The notes: a model not told the origin generated them from the letters alone. A DNA stretch of 64,000 bases from Pseudanabaena sp. Chao 1811 (GCF_027942295.1 NZ_CP101416.1:3954501-4018500), one strand, 5' to 3'; positions 10,066 through 19,734 are shown, counted from the first letter of the stretch. Program-made: numbers and translations.

Positions 10066-10090
10066 ATAGGCGGTACAATACACCGCCTAT
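10066..10090 (+). terminator. Short stem-loop after the rhamnosyltransferase-like gene
   Basis: A 9-bp perfect stem (ATAGGCGGT at 10066-10074 with ACCGCCTAT at 10082-10090) sits 7 bases after the stop codon. There is no U-run, so it may stabilise mRNA rather than terminate. Confidence 0.5.
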
Positions 10091-10129
10091 TCTCGTAAAA
10101 ACCAATATTAACTAGCAGAAATTATATCT

Positions 10130-11260
10130 ATGAAAGTTCTCATTACTGGTGGTGCAGGGTTTATTGGCAAGTGGTTAATTGAAAAAATCCCCACTGAATT
10201 TGAAGTGATTGTGCTCGACTCTCTCGATCCACAGGTACATACTAAATCGCAGGATTTCGCGCCAGAGTTAAAAGCTCGCGCTCAATGTATTAAAGCCGAT
10301 ATTCAAGATATTGCTAATTACAAAGAGATTATCGAAGGGACAGATGTTGTTGTGCATTTAGTAGCCCAAACTGGCACGGGGCAGTCAATGTATGAGATTA
10401 GCCGCTATGTACAGGACAATGCCAACGGTACAGCAAAATTACTAGAGCTAATTTCCTCTCTCCAGCATAAGCCTCGCCGTGTGGTTCTATCTTCCAGTCG
10501 CGCTGTCTATGGTGATGGCGCTTACACCGATGGTAAGTCAGTTCTCTATCCTAAAGGTAGGAATCTAGAGAACCTCCAAAGTGGCATTTGGGAAGTATGT
10601 AGCCCTGAGGGGGAAATCTTAAAACCCTTGCCCATGCGCGAAACCTATCTCACCAAGCCCACCTCTGTATATGGCTTAACTAAGTTATGGCAAGAGCAGC
10701 TATTAGAAATTTACTGCGAGAGTCAGGCGATCGACTTGGTGACATTGCGATTCCAGAATGTGTATGGACCTAAACAAGAGCTAGGCAATCCCTACACTGG
10801 CATTATTGGCATTTTTACCAATGCAATTTCTCAGGGAACGCCATTAGAGCTTTTTGAAGATGGCTTAGTGACGCGAGATTTTGTGTTTGTCGGCGATATT
10901 GCTGATGCCGTTGTTAAATCGATCACTACTGAAAAAGCTTTGAATACAACAATTAATGTCGGTAGTGGACTAGCCGTAACTCTGATAGATGTTGTGGAAA
11001 CGATCGCCCAGCTTCTCAATAAAAAAGCAGACTATAAAATCTCAGGACGTTTCCGCATTGGTGATATTCGCCATGCTGTCGCTGATATGAGCCACTACGA
11101 AACACAGTTGGGCAAATGGGAACCAACTTCCCTTAAGGATGGACTATCGCAGTATCTTGATTGGTATCTGCATCAAGAGCCGCTTAAGCCAGAAGTGTTA
11201 CAGGAATCTTTGAAGGAGATGGAACGTAAGGGATTATTGCAGACTAAAAAAACTAGCTAA
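10130..11260 (+). CDS. NAD-dependent epimerase/dehydratase (nucleotide-sugar SDR)
   Basis: A 376-residue extended SDR. GGAGFIGKW at the N-terminus binds NAD, SSSRAVYGDG is the conserved Ser region, and SVYGLTKLWQEQ (about residue 180) contains the catalytic Tyr-x3-Lys. An insertion of about 35 residues separates the Ser and Tyr motifs compared with GalE. Members convert nucleotide-sugars by 4-epimerisation or dehydration, so it likely supplies a donor sugar. The next gene (a GT4) begins 30 bp downstream. The precise reaction cannot be assigned. Confidence 0.88.
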   Translation: MKVLITGGAGFIGKWLIEKIPTEFEVIVLDSLDPQVHTKSQDFAPELKARAQCIKADIQDIANYKEIIEGTDVVVHLVAQTGTGQSMYEISRYVQDNANGTAKLLELISSLQHKPRRVVLSSSRAVYGDGAYTDGKSVLYPKGRNLENLQSGIWEVCSPEGEILKPLPMRETYLTKPTSVYGLTKLWQEQLLEIYCESQAIDLVTLRFQNVYGPKQELGNPYTGIIGIFTNAISQGTPLELFEDGLVTRDFVFVGDIADAVVKSITTEKALNTTINVGSGLAVTLIDVVETIAQLLNKKADYKISGRFRIGDIRHAVADMSHYETQLGKWEPTSLKDGLSQYLDWYLHQEPLKPEVLQESLKEMERKGLLQTKKTS

Positions 11261-11290
11261 GCAATAACGCTTTACCAAACCCTAATAAAT

Positions 11291-12532
11291 ATGAAAGTCT
11301 TACATCTGAGTACCTCTGATATTGACAATGGAGGCGCAAGGGCTGCTTATCGCTTAAGTCAGGGATTGCAGTCCATAGGATGCTCTTCGCAAATGCTAGT
11401 ACGCGCTAAATTTAGTAGCGATCGCACTGTCACGGCTGACAAATCACTCTTGACTAAATTGAGTCCCCCAATATCGGGACTACTACTGCGGCTTTATCCA
11501 AAACACAAATACGACACTTTCTCTCCTCAATGGTTTCCTGATGTTCTTGCCTCAAGAGTTGCTCAGATCAAGCCAGATATCATTAATTTACATTGGGTTT
11601 GTAATGGCTATCTCCAAATTGAGACATTACCTAAATTCAAAAAACCCTTAGTTTGGACATTGCATGATATGTGGCCCTTTACGGGTGGCTGTGTCTATAC
11701 CCAAGAATGCGAAAAATACAAAGTATCTTGTGGTAGTTGTCCGCAATTAGGTAGCGATCGCCCTAATGATCTGTCTAACTGGGTTTTGCAAAGAAAAATA
11801 AAGGCTTGGCAAAATCTCAACCTAACTATTGTGGCAACTTCTTCATGGATGGCAGATTGTGCTAAATCTAGCTCAATTTTCCAAAATACCAGAGTAGAAA
11901 CAATTCCTTTAGGGCTAGACACCGAGATATATAAACCAATTGATAAATCCATAGCCTGTCAGTTGCTAAATCTGCCACAGGATAAGCAGCTAATTCTGTT
12001 TGGAGCAGTTAATCCCACTTCTGATCCCAGAAAAGGATTTCACCTATTGCAGCCTGCGCTTCAGCAAATTGCTCAAAATGGTTGGGGCGATCGCGTTGAA
12101 CTAGTTGTTTTTGGTGCATCCAAGCCAGAGAAAGAAATTAATCTAGGATTTAAAACCCATTATTTGGGATATTTCAAAGATGATCTTTCTCTATCACTAG
12201 TTTATTCAGCCGCCGATGTGACGATTGTGCCATCCATTCAAGAAGCCTTTGGACAAACTGCTTCTGAGTCTATGGCTTGTGGTACTCCTGTGGTTGCGTT
12301 TAGTAATACTGGAGTGAGGGATATTGTCGATCATCAGCAAAATGGCTATTTGGTGACTCCTTTTGAAATTGACGACCTGACTCAAGGAATTATCTGGATA
12401 CTCGAAGATAAGGAACGTCATCAAAAATTGCAGGATCATGCTAGAGACAAAAGTTTGCGAGAGTTTGCTAATGAGGTGCAAGCTCGTCGATACTTATCTT
12501 TATACGAAGACATCGCAGGTTTAAATAGTTAA
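11291..12532 (+). CDS. Family 4 glycosyltransferase
   Basis: A 413-residue GT-B enzyme. The N-terminal domain has the DIDNGGARAAYRLSQGL donor-side loop and LHWVCNGYL. The nearby CVYTQECEKYKVSCGSCPQL is a Cys-rich insert seen in a subset of GT4 proteins. The C-terminal domain has the EAFGQTASESMACGTPVVAF E-x7-E nucleotide-sugar motif (about residue 317). It retains configuration at the anomeric carbon, as the family does. It sits between a nucleotide-sugar epimerase and the polyprenyl-phosphate gene set. Donor and acceptor are unknown. Confidence 0.9.
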   Translation: MKVLHLSTSDIDNGGARAAYRLSQGLQSIGCSSQMLVRAKFSSDRTVTADKSLLTKLSPPISGLLLRLYPKHKYDTFSPQWFPDVLASRVAQIKPDIINLHWVCNGYLQIETLPKFKKPLVWTLHDMWPFTGGCVYTQECEKYKVSCGSCPQLGSDRPNDLSNWVLQRKIKAWQNLNLTIVATSSWMADCAKSSSIFQNTRVETIPLGLDTEIYKPIDKSIACQLLNLPQDKQLILFGAVNPTSDPRKGFHLLQPALQQIAQNGWGDRVELVVFGASKPEKEINLGFKTHYLGYFKDDLSLSLVYSAADVTIVPSIQEAFGQTASESMACGTPVVAFSNTGVRDIVDHQQNGYLVTPFEIDDLTQGIIWILEDKERHQKLQDHARDKSLREFANEVQARRYLSLYEDIAGLNS

Positions 12533-12567
12533 TCTTTAAATTTATAGAATTATTTTTTTCAAAAACT

Positions 12568-13581
12568 ATGGCGATCGAAAAAGAAGAGCAGAATCTAGCA
12601 GTTGATGATGATCCAATTATCAGTCAACCCCAAAAATCAACTAAACCATCGAGTTTCAAAGTATTTTCTGCTCATTTAAAAGCACTGCGACCGAAACAGT
12701 GGACTAAGAACCTAGTTGTATTTGCAGCTCCACTTTTTGCCTTTGAAATCACTACAAGATCTCTGTTTGGCGGCTTACTCGCTTTTTGCCTTTTTTGTGC
12801 TACTTCCAGTAGCTTTTATTTAATTAATGACATTCTTGATGTTAAGTCCGATCGCCAACATCCTGTTAAGTCAAAACGACCGATCGCTTCAGGATTAGTT
12901 TCTGTTCCTAATGCGATCGCAATGGCAATCATCCTTTTGGCATCAGCCTTGACGATTAGTTGGTGGCGTGACTCAGGGTTAGGATTAGCGATCCTCAGTT
13001 ATGCGATTCTCCAAGTTTTATATAATCTCCGCCTCAAGCGGACAGTTATTTTAGATGTCGTTGCTATTGCTATTGGTTTCATTCTTAGAGCCTGTGCTGG
13101 AGCTGCCGCTACAGGTATTGTTCTGTCTTCATGGTTTATTCTCTGTACAGCTATGCTTGCCCTGTTTTTAGGTATTGAAAAGCGCAAAGCTGAGCTAAGA
13201 CTATCAGAATTAAGGGGCAAGAAATCTCGTGCTGTCCTCCAACGCTATTCTCTATCCCTATTGAATCGGATGGAAACCGTAGCAACCAATGGCACAATCA
13301 TTACCTATGCGCTTTGGAGTTCTGGACCAATTGTTCGTGGAGCTTCAACATCATGGATGCTAGTTACATTACCTTTTGTTATGTATGGCATTTTTCGCTA
13401 TCAATTGTTAAGCGATCCCCAAGAGATTGCCCGTCGTAGCGCTGATACTGAGCTAGGGGGACAAACCGAGCGACCAGAGGAGGTTTTGTTGAATGATCAA
13501 CCGATCCTAATGACCGTAATAACTTGGATTGCTACAACATTTGGTATTTTAGTTTTAAAAAAATATGGACTTATTTCTTGA
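12568..13581 (+). CDS. Decaprenyl-phosphate phosphoribosyltransferase-like UbiA prenyltransferase
   Basis: A 337-residue UbiA-superfamily membrane protein. LRPKQWTKN near residue 40, the NDILDVKSDRQHP (about 86) acidic motif followed by KSKRPIASG, and the C-terminal TERPEEVLLNDQPIL are hallmarks of the subgroup that moves 5-phosphoribose from PRPP onto polyprenyl phosphate (the mycobacterial DPPR synthase type). About eight or nine membrane helices fit. The first 40 residues are polar. The next gene is a HAD phosphatase and the one after it a small transporter, which fits making and flipping a polyprenyl-phosphate pentose. Ribose specificity is inferred from family. Confidence 0.85.
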   Translation: MAIEKEEQNLAVDDDPIISQPQKSTKPSSFKVFSAHLKALRPKQWTKNLVVFAAPLFAFEITTRSLFGGLLAFCLFCATSSSFYLINDILDVKSDRQHPVKSKRPIASGLVSVPNAIAMAIILLASALTISWWRDSGLGLAILSYAILQVLYNLRLKRTVILDVVAIAIGFILRACAGAAATGIVLSSWFILCTAMLALFLGIEKRKAELRLSELRGKKSRAVLQRYSLSLLNRMETVATNGTIITYALWSSGPIVRGASTSWMLVTLPFVMYGIFRYQLLSDPQEIARRSADTELGGQTERPEEVLLNDQPILMTVITWIATTFGILVLKKYGLIS

Positions 13582-13633
13582 CATTAACTTGACATTAAAT
13601 TTGGATATTCAACTTTAGATATGGAGATTTGCA

Positions 13634-14155
13634 ATGACTTCCTTTCCAACTAAGGCAGATACTTTAGCTTCTATTGATCTTAATCGTTTAGTATCGTTGG
13701 GAATTAAAGGAGTCATCCTCGATTTAGATAACACAATTATTTCTGAGGATGATCGCTATCTATCACCTCATGCCGAAGATTGGATTGCACAGGCAAAAGA
13801 TTTGGGATTGCAATTTTTCTTCTTATCAAATGGCAAAAGGCGCTATCGTGTGGAGTATTGGTCTCACCACTTAAATATACCTGCAATTAGTCCAGCTAAA
13901 AAGCCCTTTCCAAGTGCATTTCACAAAGCAATGAAGCATATGCAGCTTATACCAAAACAAGTTATCGTAATTGGGGATAGTCGCCATACAGATGTTTTTG
14001 GGGCATGGCTATCAGGTTGTCGCAGCATTCAAGTTGCCTCTCTACCGCATCCACCTCGCTGGTGGGAAAAACTGCTAGGAAAATATGTCCAAACGCCCTA
14101 TCCTAAAAAACTTGAACTTTGGGATTATCAAGCCTCAATTCACAATCAAAACTAG
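13634..14155 (+). CDS. YqeG family HAD IIIA-type phosphatase
   Basis: A 173-residue HAD phosphatase. VILDLDNTII (about residue 31) is the DxDxT nucleophile motif, FFLSNGKRR carries the motif II Ser, the Lys of motif III lies in SPAKKPFP, and VIGDSRHTDV (about 114) is motif IV. It lies 52 bp after the DPPR-synthase-like gene. In the actinobacterial pathway a separate phosphatase removes the 5-phosphate after that step, so this protein could do the same job here. YqeG proteins are also widespread alone, so the link is inference from position. Confidence 0.85.
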   Translation: MTSFPTKADTLASIDLNRLVSLGIKGVILDLDNTIISEDDRYLSPHAEDWIAQAKDLGLQFFFLSNGKRRYRVEYWSHHLNIPAISPAKKPFPSAFHKAMKHMQLIPKQVIVIGDSRHTDVFGAWLSGCRSIQVASLPHPPRWWEKLLGKYVQTPYPKKLELWDYQASIHNQN

Positions 14156-14176
14156 ACTGTACCTTTTTGGTAAACT

Positions 14177-14515
14177 ATGCAAAGTTTTCTTGTTTCGTCA
14201 ATACTTATTTTAATTACAGTAGGACTCAATACCATAGCCCAAGCGCTCCTTAAATTAGGTTCTGGTCAAAATCCATTAAATTTCTATTTATTAGGAGGCT
14301 TATTCGCTTATGGTTTAAGTACAGTATTTTACATTGTAGTTTTAGGCAAATTTAATCTCTCAGTGGCTTATCCCGTCATCATTGGTTTAACGGTTTTAGC
14401 AACTACTATGACAGGAGCTTTTTTATTAGGAGAAAAAGTAGCGACTGTTCAGTGGTTTGGAATTGGACTTATGTTAAGTGGGATATTTGCGATCGCTTTA
14501 GGTAAATTTAATTAA
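14177..14515 (+). CDS. Small SMR/EamA-type membrane transporter
   Basis: A 112-residue protein with four predicted membrane helices. LSVAYPVIIGLTV followed by GEKVATVQWFGIGLMLSGI is the usual second half of SMR/EamA single-domain proteins. The N-terminal helix lacks the Glu that drives proton-coupled drug export in EmrE, so drug efflux is unlikely. ArnE/ArnF-type relatives flip polyprenyl-phosphate aminoarabinose. Lying 21 bp after the HAD gene, it is a candidate flippase for a polyprenyl-phosphate pentose. That role is inference. Confidence 0.78.
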   Translation: MQSFLVSSILILITVGLNTIAQALLKLGSGQNPLNFYLLGGLFAYGLSTVFYIVVLGKFNLSVAYPVIIGLTVLATTMTGAFLLGEKVATVQWFGIGLMLSGIFAIALGKFN

Positions 14516-14587
14516 TGGGGGGATGTTTTTTTATTCTAAAAATCTGAGATACAAAACTTATTTAACTCAAATAATTTACAACTGATC

Positions 14588-15697
14588 ATGGTTGCTAATA
14601 ATAACGATCAAAAAACAAAAAAGTTTGAGGGATTTGATTTCTTACGGGCAATTTTTGCGATCGCTATAGTTGCCGATCATGCTGGTCTTTTTTCTGTTGC
14701 AACAATACAAGAATTAAACTTTGTAACAAATGCTTTGTATGCTAATTTTAGCTATGTTGCAGTTCCAGTATTTTTCCAAATATCACTATTTTTATTTTAT
14801 TTTAAAGGTGAAAAATTGGAACTTAGTAGCTTTTTCAGAAAGAGAATAGTTAAACTAATTTATCTTTATCTTTTTTGGGTTTCTACTTTTACAGCTTTAA
14901 AGATTTTGTTTGCAAAAGGATTAACTGGCTTCACTGGTTTTGATTCTTTATCGGTTAGAAGTGCCCTTGAATTCATAATTAGTGGTGGCAATTCACCACT
15001 TTATTTCTTCTTCTCATTGATTTTCATAACTAGTCTTGCTAGTGGAGTAATTTTCTTATATAAGAAAACAGAAAATAACTCTTTGCAACTATTGATTAGT
15101 TACTGCCTACTTGTCCTGTCTTGTTTGTTAATACTTTCTTTTTCAGTAACTGACATTGTTATTAACCTTATTGGTAGTCAAGAAATACCTGCTATGGCAG
15201 CAATATCCAATATTGCCCGTTGGAATTATAACCCTTTAAATTTCCTGCCTTATCTATTCACTGCATCGATCACTGTACAGGAGTTCTATCAGGGTGATTT
15301 ACAAAAACAAGCTTCATACTTGAACAAGAGACTGTGGAGTTTATTTTTGCTGTTTTTGATATTTACTTTGTTGGAGTGGGTTTTACTTAAAAATTTACTT
15401 CACTATTCGAGACTTTCTCTTGTATTTGGATCATGGTTACTTCTATATCTTGCATTGATATCAAAACAAAAACCTACATATATTATTTCTCTTGTTTCAA
15501 GTCTATCATTAGGTATTTATGTAATACATTTATTTCTTACACATATTTTTTGGATAGAAGTTCCAAACTTCTCCAATATAACTTTTGATTTTCTACCTAG
15601 ATTATATGTAATAGTTAGGTTTGTAATTGTCTTAGTCTCTTCTATTGCTATAACTTATCTTTTGAAAAAGACTAAATTCCTAAATAAGTTTGTCTAA
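14588..15697 (+). CDS. Membrane acyltransferase family protein
   Basis: A 369-residue polytopic protein of about ten membrane helices. FEGFDFLRAIFAIAIVADHA at the start is the acyltransferase 3-like first helix with conserved Arg and His; LFYFKGEKLELSSFFRKRI matches the following cytoplasmic loop. It probably O-acylates a sugar or lipid-linked intermediate. The gene is more AT-rich than most neighbours, like the flanking hexapeptide acyltransferase. The two acyltransferases may act on the same product, but no substrate can be named. Confidence 0.82.
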   Translation: MVANNNDQKTKKFEGFDFLRAIFAIAIVADHAGLFSVATIQELNFVTNALYANFSYVAVPVFFQISLFLFYFKGEKLELSSFFRKRIVKLIYLYLFWVSTFTALKILFAKGLTGFTGFDSLSVRSALEFIISGGNSPLYFFFSLIFITSLASGVIFLYKKTENNSLQLLISYCLLVLSCLLILSFSVTDIVINLIGSQEIPAMAAISNIARWNYNPLNFLPYLFTASITVQEFYQGDLQKQASYLNKRLWSLFLLFLIFTLLEWVLLKNLLHYSRLSLVFGSWLLLYLALISKQKPTYIISLVSSLSLGIYVIHLFLTHIFWIEVPNFSNITFDFLPRLYVIVRFVIVLVSSIAITYLLKKTKFLNKFV

Positions 15698-15744
15698 ATT
15701 TTGATTTATCCTTATCTTGATTTTTAACTTTAGTAATTAGTCTT

Positions 15745-16347
15745 ATGAATCCTAAACTGGCTCTGAAGTGGTTGTTTTGGCGATATCAGAAATCTCAGCT
15801 AGGCGCTATTGGCGAATATTCAAATGTCAGTATATTGGCAGATATACGTGGAGATAAAAAAAATATTTCGTTAGGGAATAATGTCACGATATGTAAATAT
15901 ACAACCTTAGAAGTCGATCCTTCTAATAATGATAAATCTAAAATCATTATTGGAGACAATACTTTAATAAGCTCATTTGCAATTCTTCGTACCTACGGCG
16001 GGACAATTCAGATTGGAAACTCATCTTTTGTGAACTCATTTTCAGTTCTCTATGGACATGGCGATCTGATTATTGGCAATGGTTGCTTGATTGGCCCCCA
16101 AGTTACGATTGTTCCTGTTAACTATGGGTTGCAAGATCGCAATATTCCATTTAGACAACAAACTCCCACTTTAAAAGGAATCATTATTGAAGATGATGTT
16201 TGGATTGGCGCTGGCGTGACCATTTTAGATGGATGCACAATTGGCAAAGGATCGGTGATTGGGGCTGGAGCAGTTGTAACTAAAAACGTAGAGCCTTATT
16301 CTATTGTTGGTGGTATACCTGCTAAAAAGATTAGGATGCGCGAGTAG
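15745..16347 (+). CDS. Acyltransferase with left-handed beta-helix (hexapeptide repeat)
   Basis: A 200-residue soluble protein built from hexapeptide repeats ([LIV]-G-x4) from about residue 40 on, for example VWIGAGVTILDGCTIGKGSV near the C-terminus. The VPVNYGLQDRNIPF loop resembles the acetyl-CoA/acceptor loop of the WcaF/CatB/NodL type, with the YG…R pattern. It likely O-acetylates a sugar in the cytoplasm. It is followed after only 5 bp by the 1111-residue membrane protein, so the two are probably co-translated. Confidence 0.88.
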   Translation: MNPKLALKWLFWRYQKSQLGAIGEYSNVSILADIRGDKKNISLGNNVTICKYTTLEVDPSNNDKSKIIIGDNTLISSFAILRTYGGTIQIGNSSFVNSFSVLYGHGDLIIGNGCLIGPQVTIVPVNYGLQDRNIPFRQQTPTLKGIIIEDDVWIGAGVTILDGCTIGKGSVIGAGAVVTKNVEPYSIVGGIPAKKIRMRE

Positions 16348-16352
16348 ATTAG

Positions 16353-19300
16353 GTGAAAATGAACAGACTAAAAACAATTAATTTTAACTTCGCTTCACCA
16401 CTGGTAAAGTATGTTCGTCAGTATCGAATTGATATTTTGATAGTAGTGGGCTTAGCGATCTCGATCGCTATTTCTACCTATATTGGCACTTATCAGCTTC
16501 CTGCACCTCTTTTTACGGATTTATACGCTCAAGATGTCTGGTTTGGTGGTGACATCCCTACAGTCTTTGGTAATCTCACCAGTCTGAATAGTGATTTTGG
16601 TCGCAACAACAAGCATCCTCTATTCCCTCTCATCGTTTTTCCCCTAGTCTTTCTTGCTGGCAAGCTATTTCACCTCGATCCACTTGCCGCAGCGAGACTT
16701 GTAGCTGTTGGAGTCTCTACACTTTGGGTTGGCGGACTGTACGCTTTATTTAGGGGCATGGGTTGCTATCGACTAGATGCCACTTTACTCAGTCTAGTCG
16801 GTGCAGTGAGTGCTGCTTCGATCTTTTGGTTGATTATTCCTGAGTCATTTCCCCTTGCATCTCTGACTTTCATTTTAGGTTTAATTTTCGTTACTCTAGC
16901 GCAGTTCCGTCCATTTACAGGTGCTTGGTATATTGCGATTAATGTGATCACCGTGAGTATTACCATCACTAACTCGATGGTGGGCATTTTGGCTACGCTA
17001 GTAAATCATAGCTGGAAAAAAGCAATCCAGATTTTTGGCGGTTCTTTATTGCTAGCGACGGGGTTATGGATTTTGCAACGGATTGTATTTACCAATTCTG
17101 GGTTTCCTTTTCAGCCAGGGACTTTTATTGGTGAAAAGAAGTTTATCGCCACTGCCAGTGGCGGCACTTTATCCTTCCTAAGTGCTTTCTTTTATCAAAC
17201 GATGGTCATGCCAGCCACTCAGTTTGTGGATTTTGCAATTCGTCCTGACTGGGTAAAGATAGATGCTAATCTCTTAGCTCCAGCATCGGGAAGCTGGTGG
17301 GGAACTGCTGCTATTGTCAGTTGGACGGCTCTATTGCTCTTGGGTTTGTGGGCATTTGTGACCATTAAGCAGCATAACAAGCTACGGATTGTGCTGGGAT
17401 TAACTCTATTAGCTCAATTGGCAATGCACAGCATCTATGGTGCTGATGAGACTTTTATCTATTCCCTCCACTTCATCCCTCTATTACTGACTTTGACTGC
17501 TTTTAGTCTGTTAACTCGCTTGCGTATAGTCAGTCTGATCCTCGCAGCAGTTTTGATTATCAGTGCGGGGATGAATAACCGTGCCCAGTTTACAGCGATC
17601 GCCGCTAATCTTTGGAATTATGGCACGCCCCAACAGCAAGTAGAAGCACAAATGAAGTTACGCCCTGCTGATTTTGGGTTGCGTAATGTGGGGCATGTGG
17701 TCTTGGCAAATCCTAACAGTTCTAAGACCAATAAAGCTTTTCATGATATCGGTGGCAGTTTTAGTCCACAGGCAGGTAGCTTTGGGATTTCGATTTGGGT
17801 TGTTGATCGACAAGGAAATATCAAAACAACCAGCGATCGCATCCCTCTCAATGAAATTCAGCAGCAATTTACCGATTTCGCTCCTCAAAAAGCGCCGAAA
17901 ATCCTCACGAAAACTAAATACTACGAAGCATCTTGGGCATTACCCAAAGCAGGAAGTTGGCAACTGAATCTTAAATCCTTAACTAGTGGCGATGATCGCT
18001 TAGTTGTCGCAGTCCGCAGTGTTGGTCCCGCAGGTGGGGCGATTCCTTCTCTTGATTGGAATGGCAATCGTTTGCTGATCAGCGATCGCTGGCTCATCAA
18101 AGATATTCCTAAGCAGGCAAAGGTGTATCTAGGTAGTGAAAGTACATCGGGATGGAACCGTGAGCAATCTGAAATTTCGCAATGGAAAGACCTCCATGGA
18201 TGGATCTATGCGCGAATTGAGCTTAATCCTAGTGAAAATGCAAATTTACTAATCGAGGATAGTCAGGCGATCACTGATATAGAAACACCATCTACCTCCC
18301 TCACATCTAATCTAGTCCTAGATTTACCAGATCCTCAATTTACAGACAGCTTAAAAGCTCAGATTGCTCATCTCACGATGGGAATTGCTGGTAACCGCAC
18401 CTACCCTAGCGATCCCGTTAGCTATCCTCTATCGCGTTTCCGTGATGGTGCTTACCAAATGGTGGCTCTAGCCCGTGCAGGACAACTAGATTTAGCCAAG
18501 CAACTATCCCCTTATTTTGCTGAAAATGATTTCATTAATAGCACCCTTCCTGAAGCCGATATTCCTGCTCTCGGTATCTGGGCGCTCGAAGAAGTAGCGA
18601 TCGCCCTCAAGCAGCCTGACTATGATCGCTGGTTATGGTCACATATTCAGCGCAAAGCCAAGTTGATCGGCGATATGTTAGCTACCAATCGCCCTGGATA
18701 TCCCATCTTGAGCGCAGCTAAAGCTCCCTTTGCCGAAAATTCTGAATTGGTGAGGGTAGATCTTTCATCAGGAAAAATGGAAAACACTCCTGATGCGATT
18801 AATATCGATCCCTCGGCTAATGTGATTAGTTACCGAGCTTTACTGGATGCGGCAGCTTTAGCCGATCGCATCAAGCAACCTGAATCTGCGAAACTATGGC
18901 GATCGCAAGCCGAAAAGTTAAAAGCAGTTTGGCAAAAAGATAATCCCATACCTAATCAATCCACCAATCAACAACCAAAGTCCAAAGTCAAACCCCCTGA
19001 ATTTTCTGCTTTTACCGATGGACTTTGGCCCACTGGTATTGCTGAGGGCGATCGCGCCGCCCTCACACAAGTATTTCAAAAACGTTGGGCAGGTTTAAAG
19101 GATAAGTCTGGAGCCTTTAGCCCTGTATCTCCGTCCATCCAAACGAATATTGCTGAAGCGCATCAATGGGTACTGCTCGATCAGCCAGAGTGGGTATGGC
19201 AAGCACTCAAATGGACTTGGCAGAACCAAGCATCCTCTGGTCTATATACTTGGTCAAGCGATCGTAGTGAGCTAAGTGACAAAGCTTTGCCTAAAAGCTT

Positions 19301-19688
19301 TTCTCAATGGCAAAGATTGCGAGGACGAATTAACCCAAGCCAACTCACCCCCCATTACTGGACATCTGCGGAGATGCTACTGCTTCAGCTAGATATGTTG
19401 ACCTACATCGATCATTCCACCACTCCATCTACTTTAATTATCGGTGCGGGAATTCCTAAGGATTGGTTGAGTAAATCAATCAGTGTCAAAAATCAAGTGA
19501 TTGATGGCAACCTCATTGACTGGGCTTGGGATGGTAAGCAAATGAATGTGCAAATTAAAGGTGAAACTCTAAAAGTCAAATTAGGCTCATCATTTCCTAG
19601 TGGAACAACTCTAAAAGTAGAAGCTATACCCAAAGAAGTTCCATTAAAAGAAATTTCGCAACCCCAAGAGCTACGCTCTTCCCAGTGA
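16353..19688 (+). CDS. Large GT-C-like membrane protein with glycosidase-like C-terminal half
   Basis: An 1111-residue protein. Residues 1-420 hold about ten membrane helices with features of polyprenyl-phosphate-dependent GT-C transferases: acidic residues in the first loop (FTDLYAQDVWF) and HPLFPLIVFPLV. Residues 430-640 look like a beta-rich exported region. Residues 650-1060 read like an alpha/alpha barrel glycosidase, including YPLSRFRDGAYQMVALARAG, DGLWPTGI, HYWTSAEMLLLQLDMLTYID and a beta tail with AGIPKDWL. The start is GTG at 16353, with an in-frame ATG at 16359. Likely role: adding sugars from a lipid carrier outside the membrane, with a trimming or binding half. The fusion reading is inference. 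Confidence 0.75.
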   Translation: MKMNRLKTINFNFASPLVKYVRQYRIDILIVVGLAISIAISTYIGTYQLPAPLFTDLYAQDVWFGGDIPTVFGNLTSLNSDFGRNNKHPLFPLIVFPLVFLAGKLFHLDPLAAARLVAVGVSTLWVGGLYALFRGMGCYRLDATLLSLVGAVSAASIFWLIIPESFPLASLTFILGLIFVTLAQFRPFTGAWYIAINVITVSITITNSMVGILATLVNHSWKKAIQIFGGSLLLATGLWILQRIVFTNSGFPFQPGTFIGEKKFIATASGGTLSFLSAFFYQTMVMPATQFVDFAIRPDWVKIDANLLAPASGSWWGTAAIVSWTALLLLGLWAFVTIKQHNKLRIVLGLTLLAQLAMHSIYGADETFIYSLHFIPLLLTLTAFSLLTRLRIVSLILAAVLIISAGMNNRAQFTAIAANLWNYGTPQQQVEAQMKLRPADFGLRNVGHVVLANPNSSKTNKAFHDIGGSFSPQAGSFGISIWVVDRQGNIKTTSDRIPLNEIQQQFTDFAPQKAPKILTKTKYYEASWALPKAGSWQLNLKSLTSGDDRLVVAVRSVGPAGGAIPSLDWNGNRLLISDRWLIKDIPKQAKVYLGSESTSGWNREQSEISQWKDLHGWIYARIELNPSENANLLIEDSQAITDIETPSTSLTSNLVLDLPDPQFTDSLKAQIAHLTMGIAGNRTYPSDPVSYPLSRFRDGAYQMVALARAGQLDLAKQLSPYFAENDFINSTLPEADIPALGIWALEEVAIALKQPDYDRWLWSHIQRKAKLIGDMLATNRPGYPILSAAKAPFAENSELVRVDLSSGKMENTPDAINIDPSANVISYRALLDAAALADRIKQPESAKLWRSQAEKLKAVWQKDNPIPNQSTNQQPKSKVKPPEFSAFTDGLWPTGIAEGDRAALTQVFQKRWAGLKDKSGAFSPVSPSIQTNIAEAHQWVLLDQPEWVWQALKWTWQNQASSGLYTWSSDRSELSDKALPKSFSQWQRLRGRINPSQLTPHYWTSAEMLLLQLDMLTYIDHSTTPSTLIIGAGIPKDWLSKSISVKNQVIDGNLIDWAWDGKQMNVQIKGETLKVKLGSSFPSGTTLKVEAIPKEVPLKEISQPQELRSSQ

Positions 19689-19734
19689 GTAATTAGCATT
19701 GTGCGGCGAAGCCGCACAATGCTAATTACTCACT
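19684..19734. terminator. 24-bp perfect hairpin with GAA loop after the GT-C-like gene
   Basis: The stem 19684-19707 pairs perfectly with 19711-19734 around the loop GAA. It contains the stop codon of the upstream gene. The stem tip GGC-GAA-GCC matches the genome's other intergenic hairpins of the same shape. It has no U-run and may be a repeat element serving as a 3' end. Confidence 0.7.
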
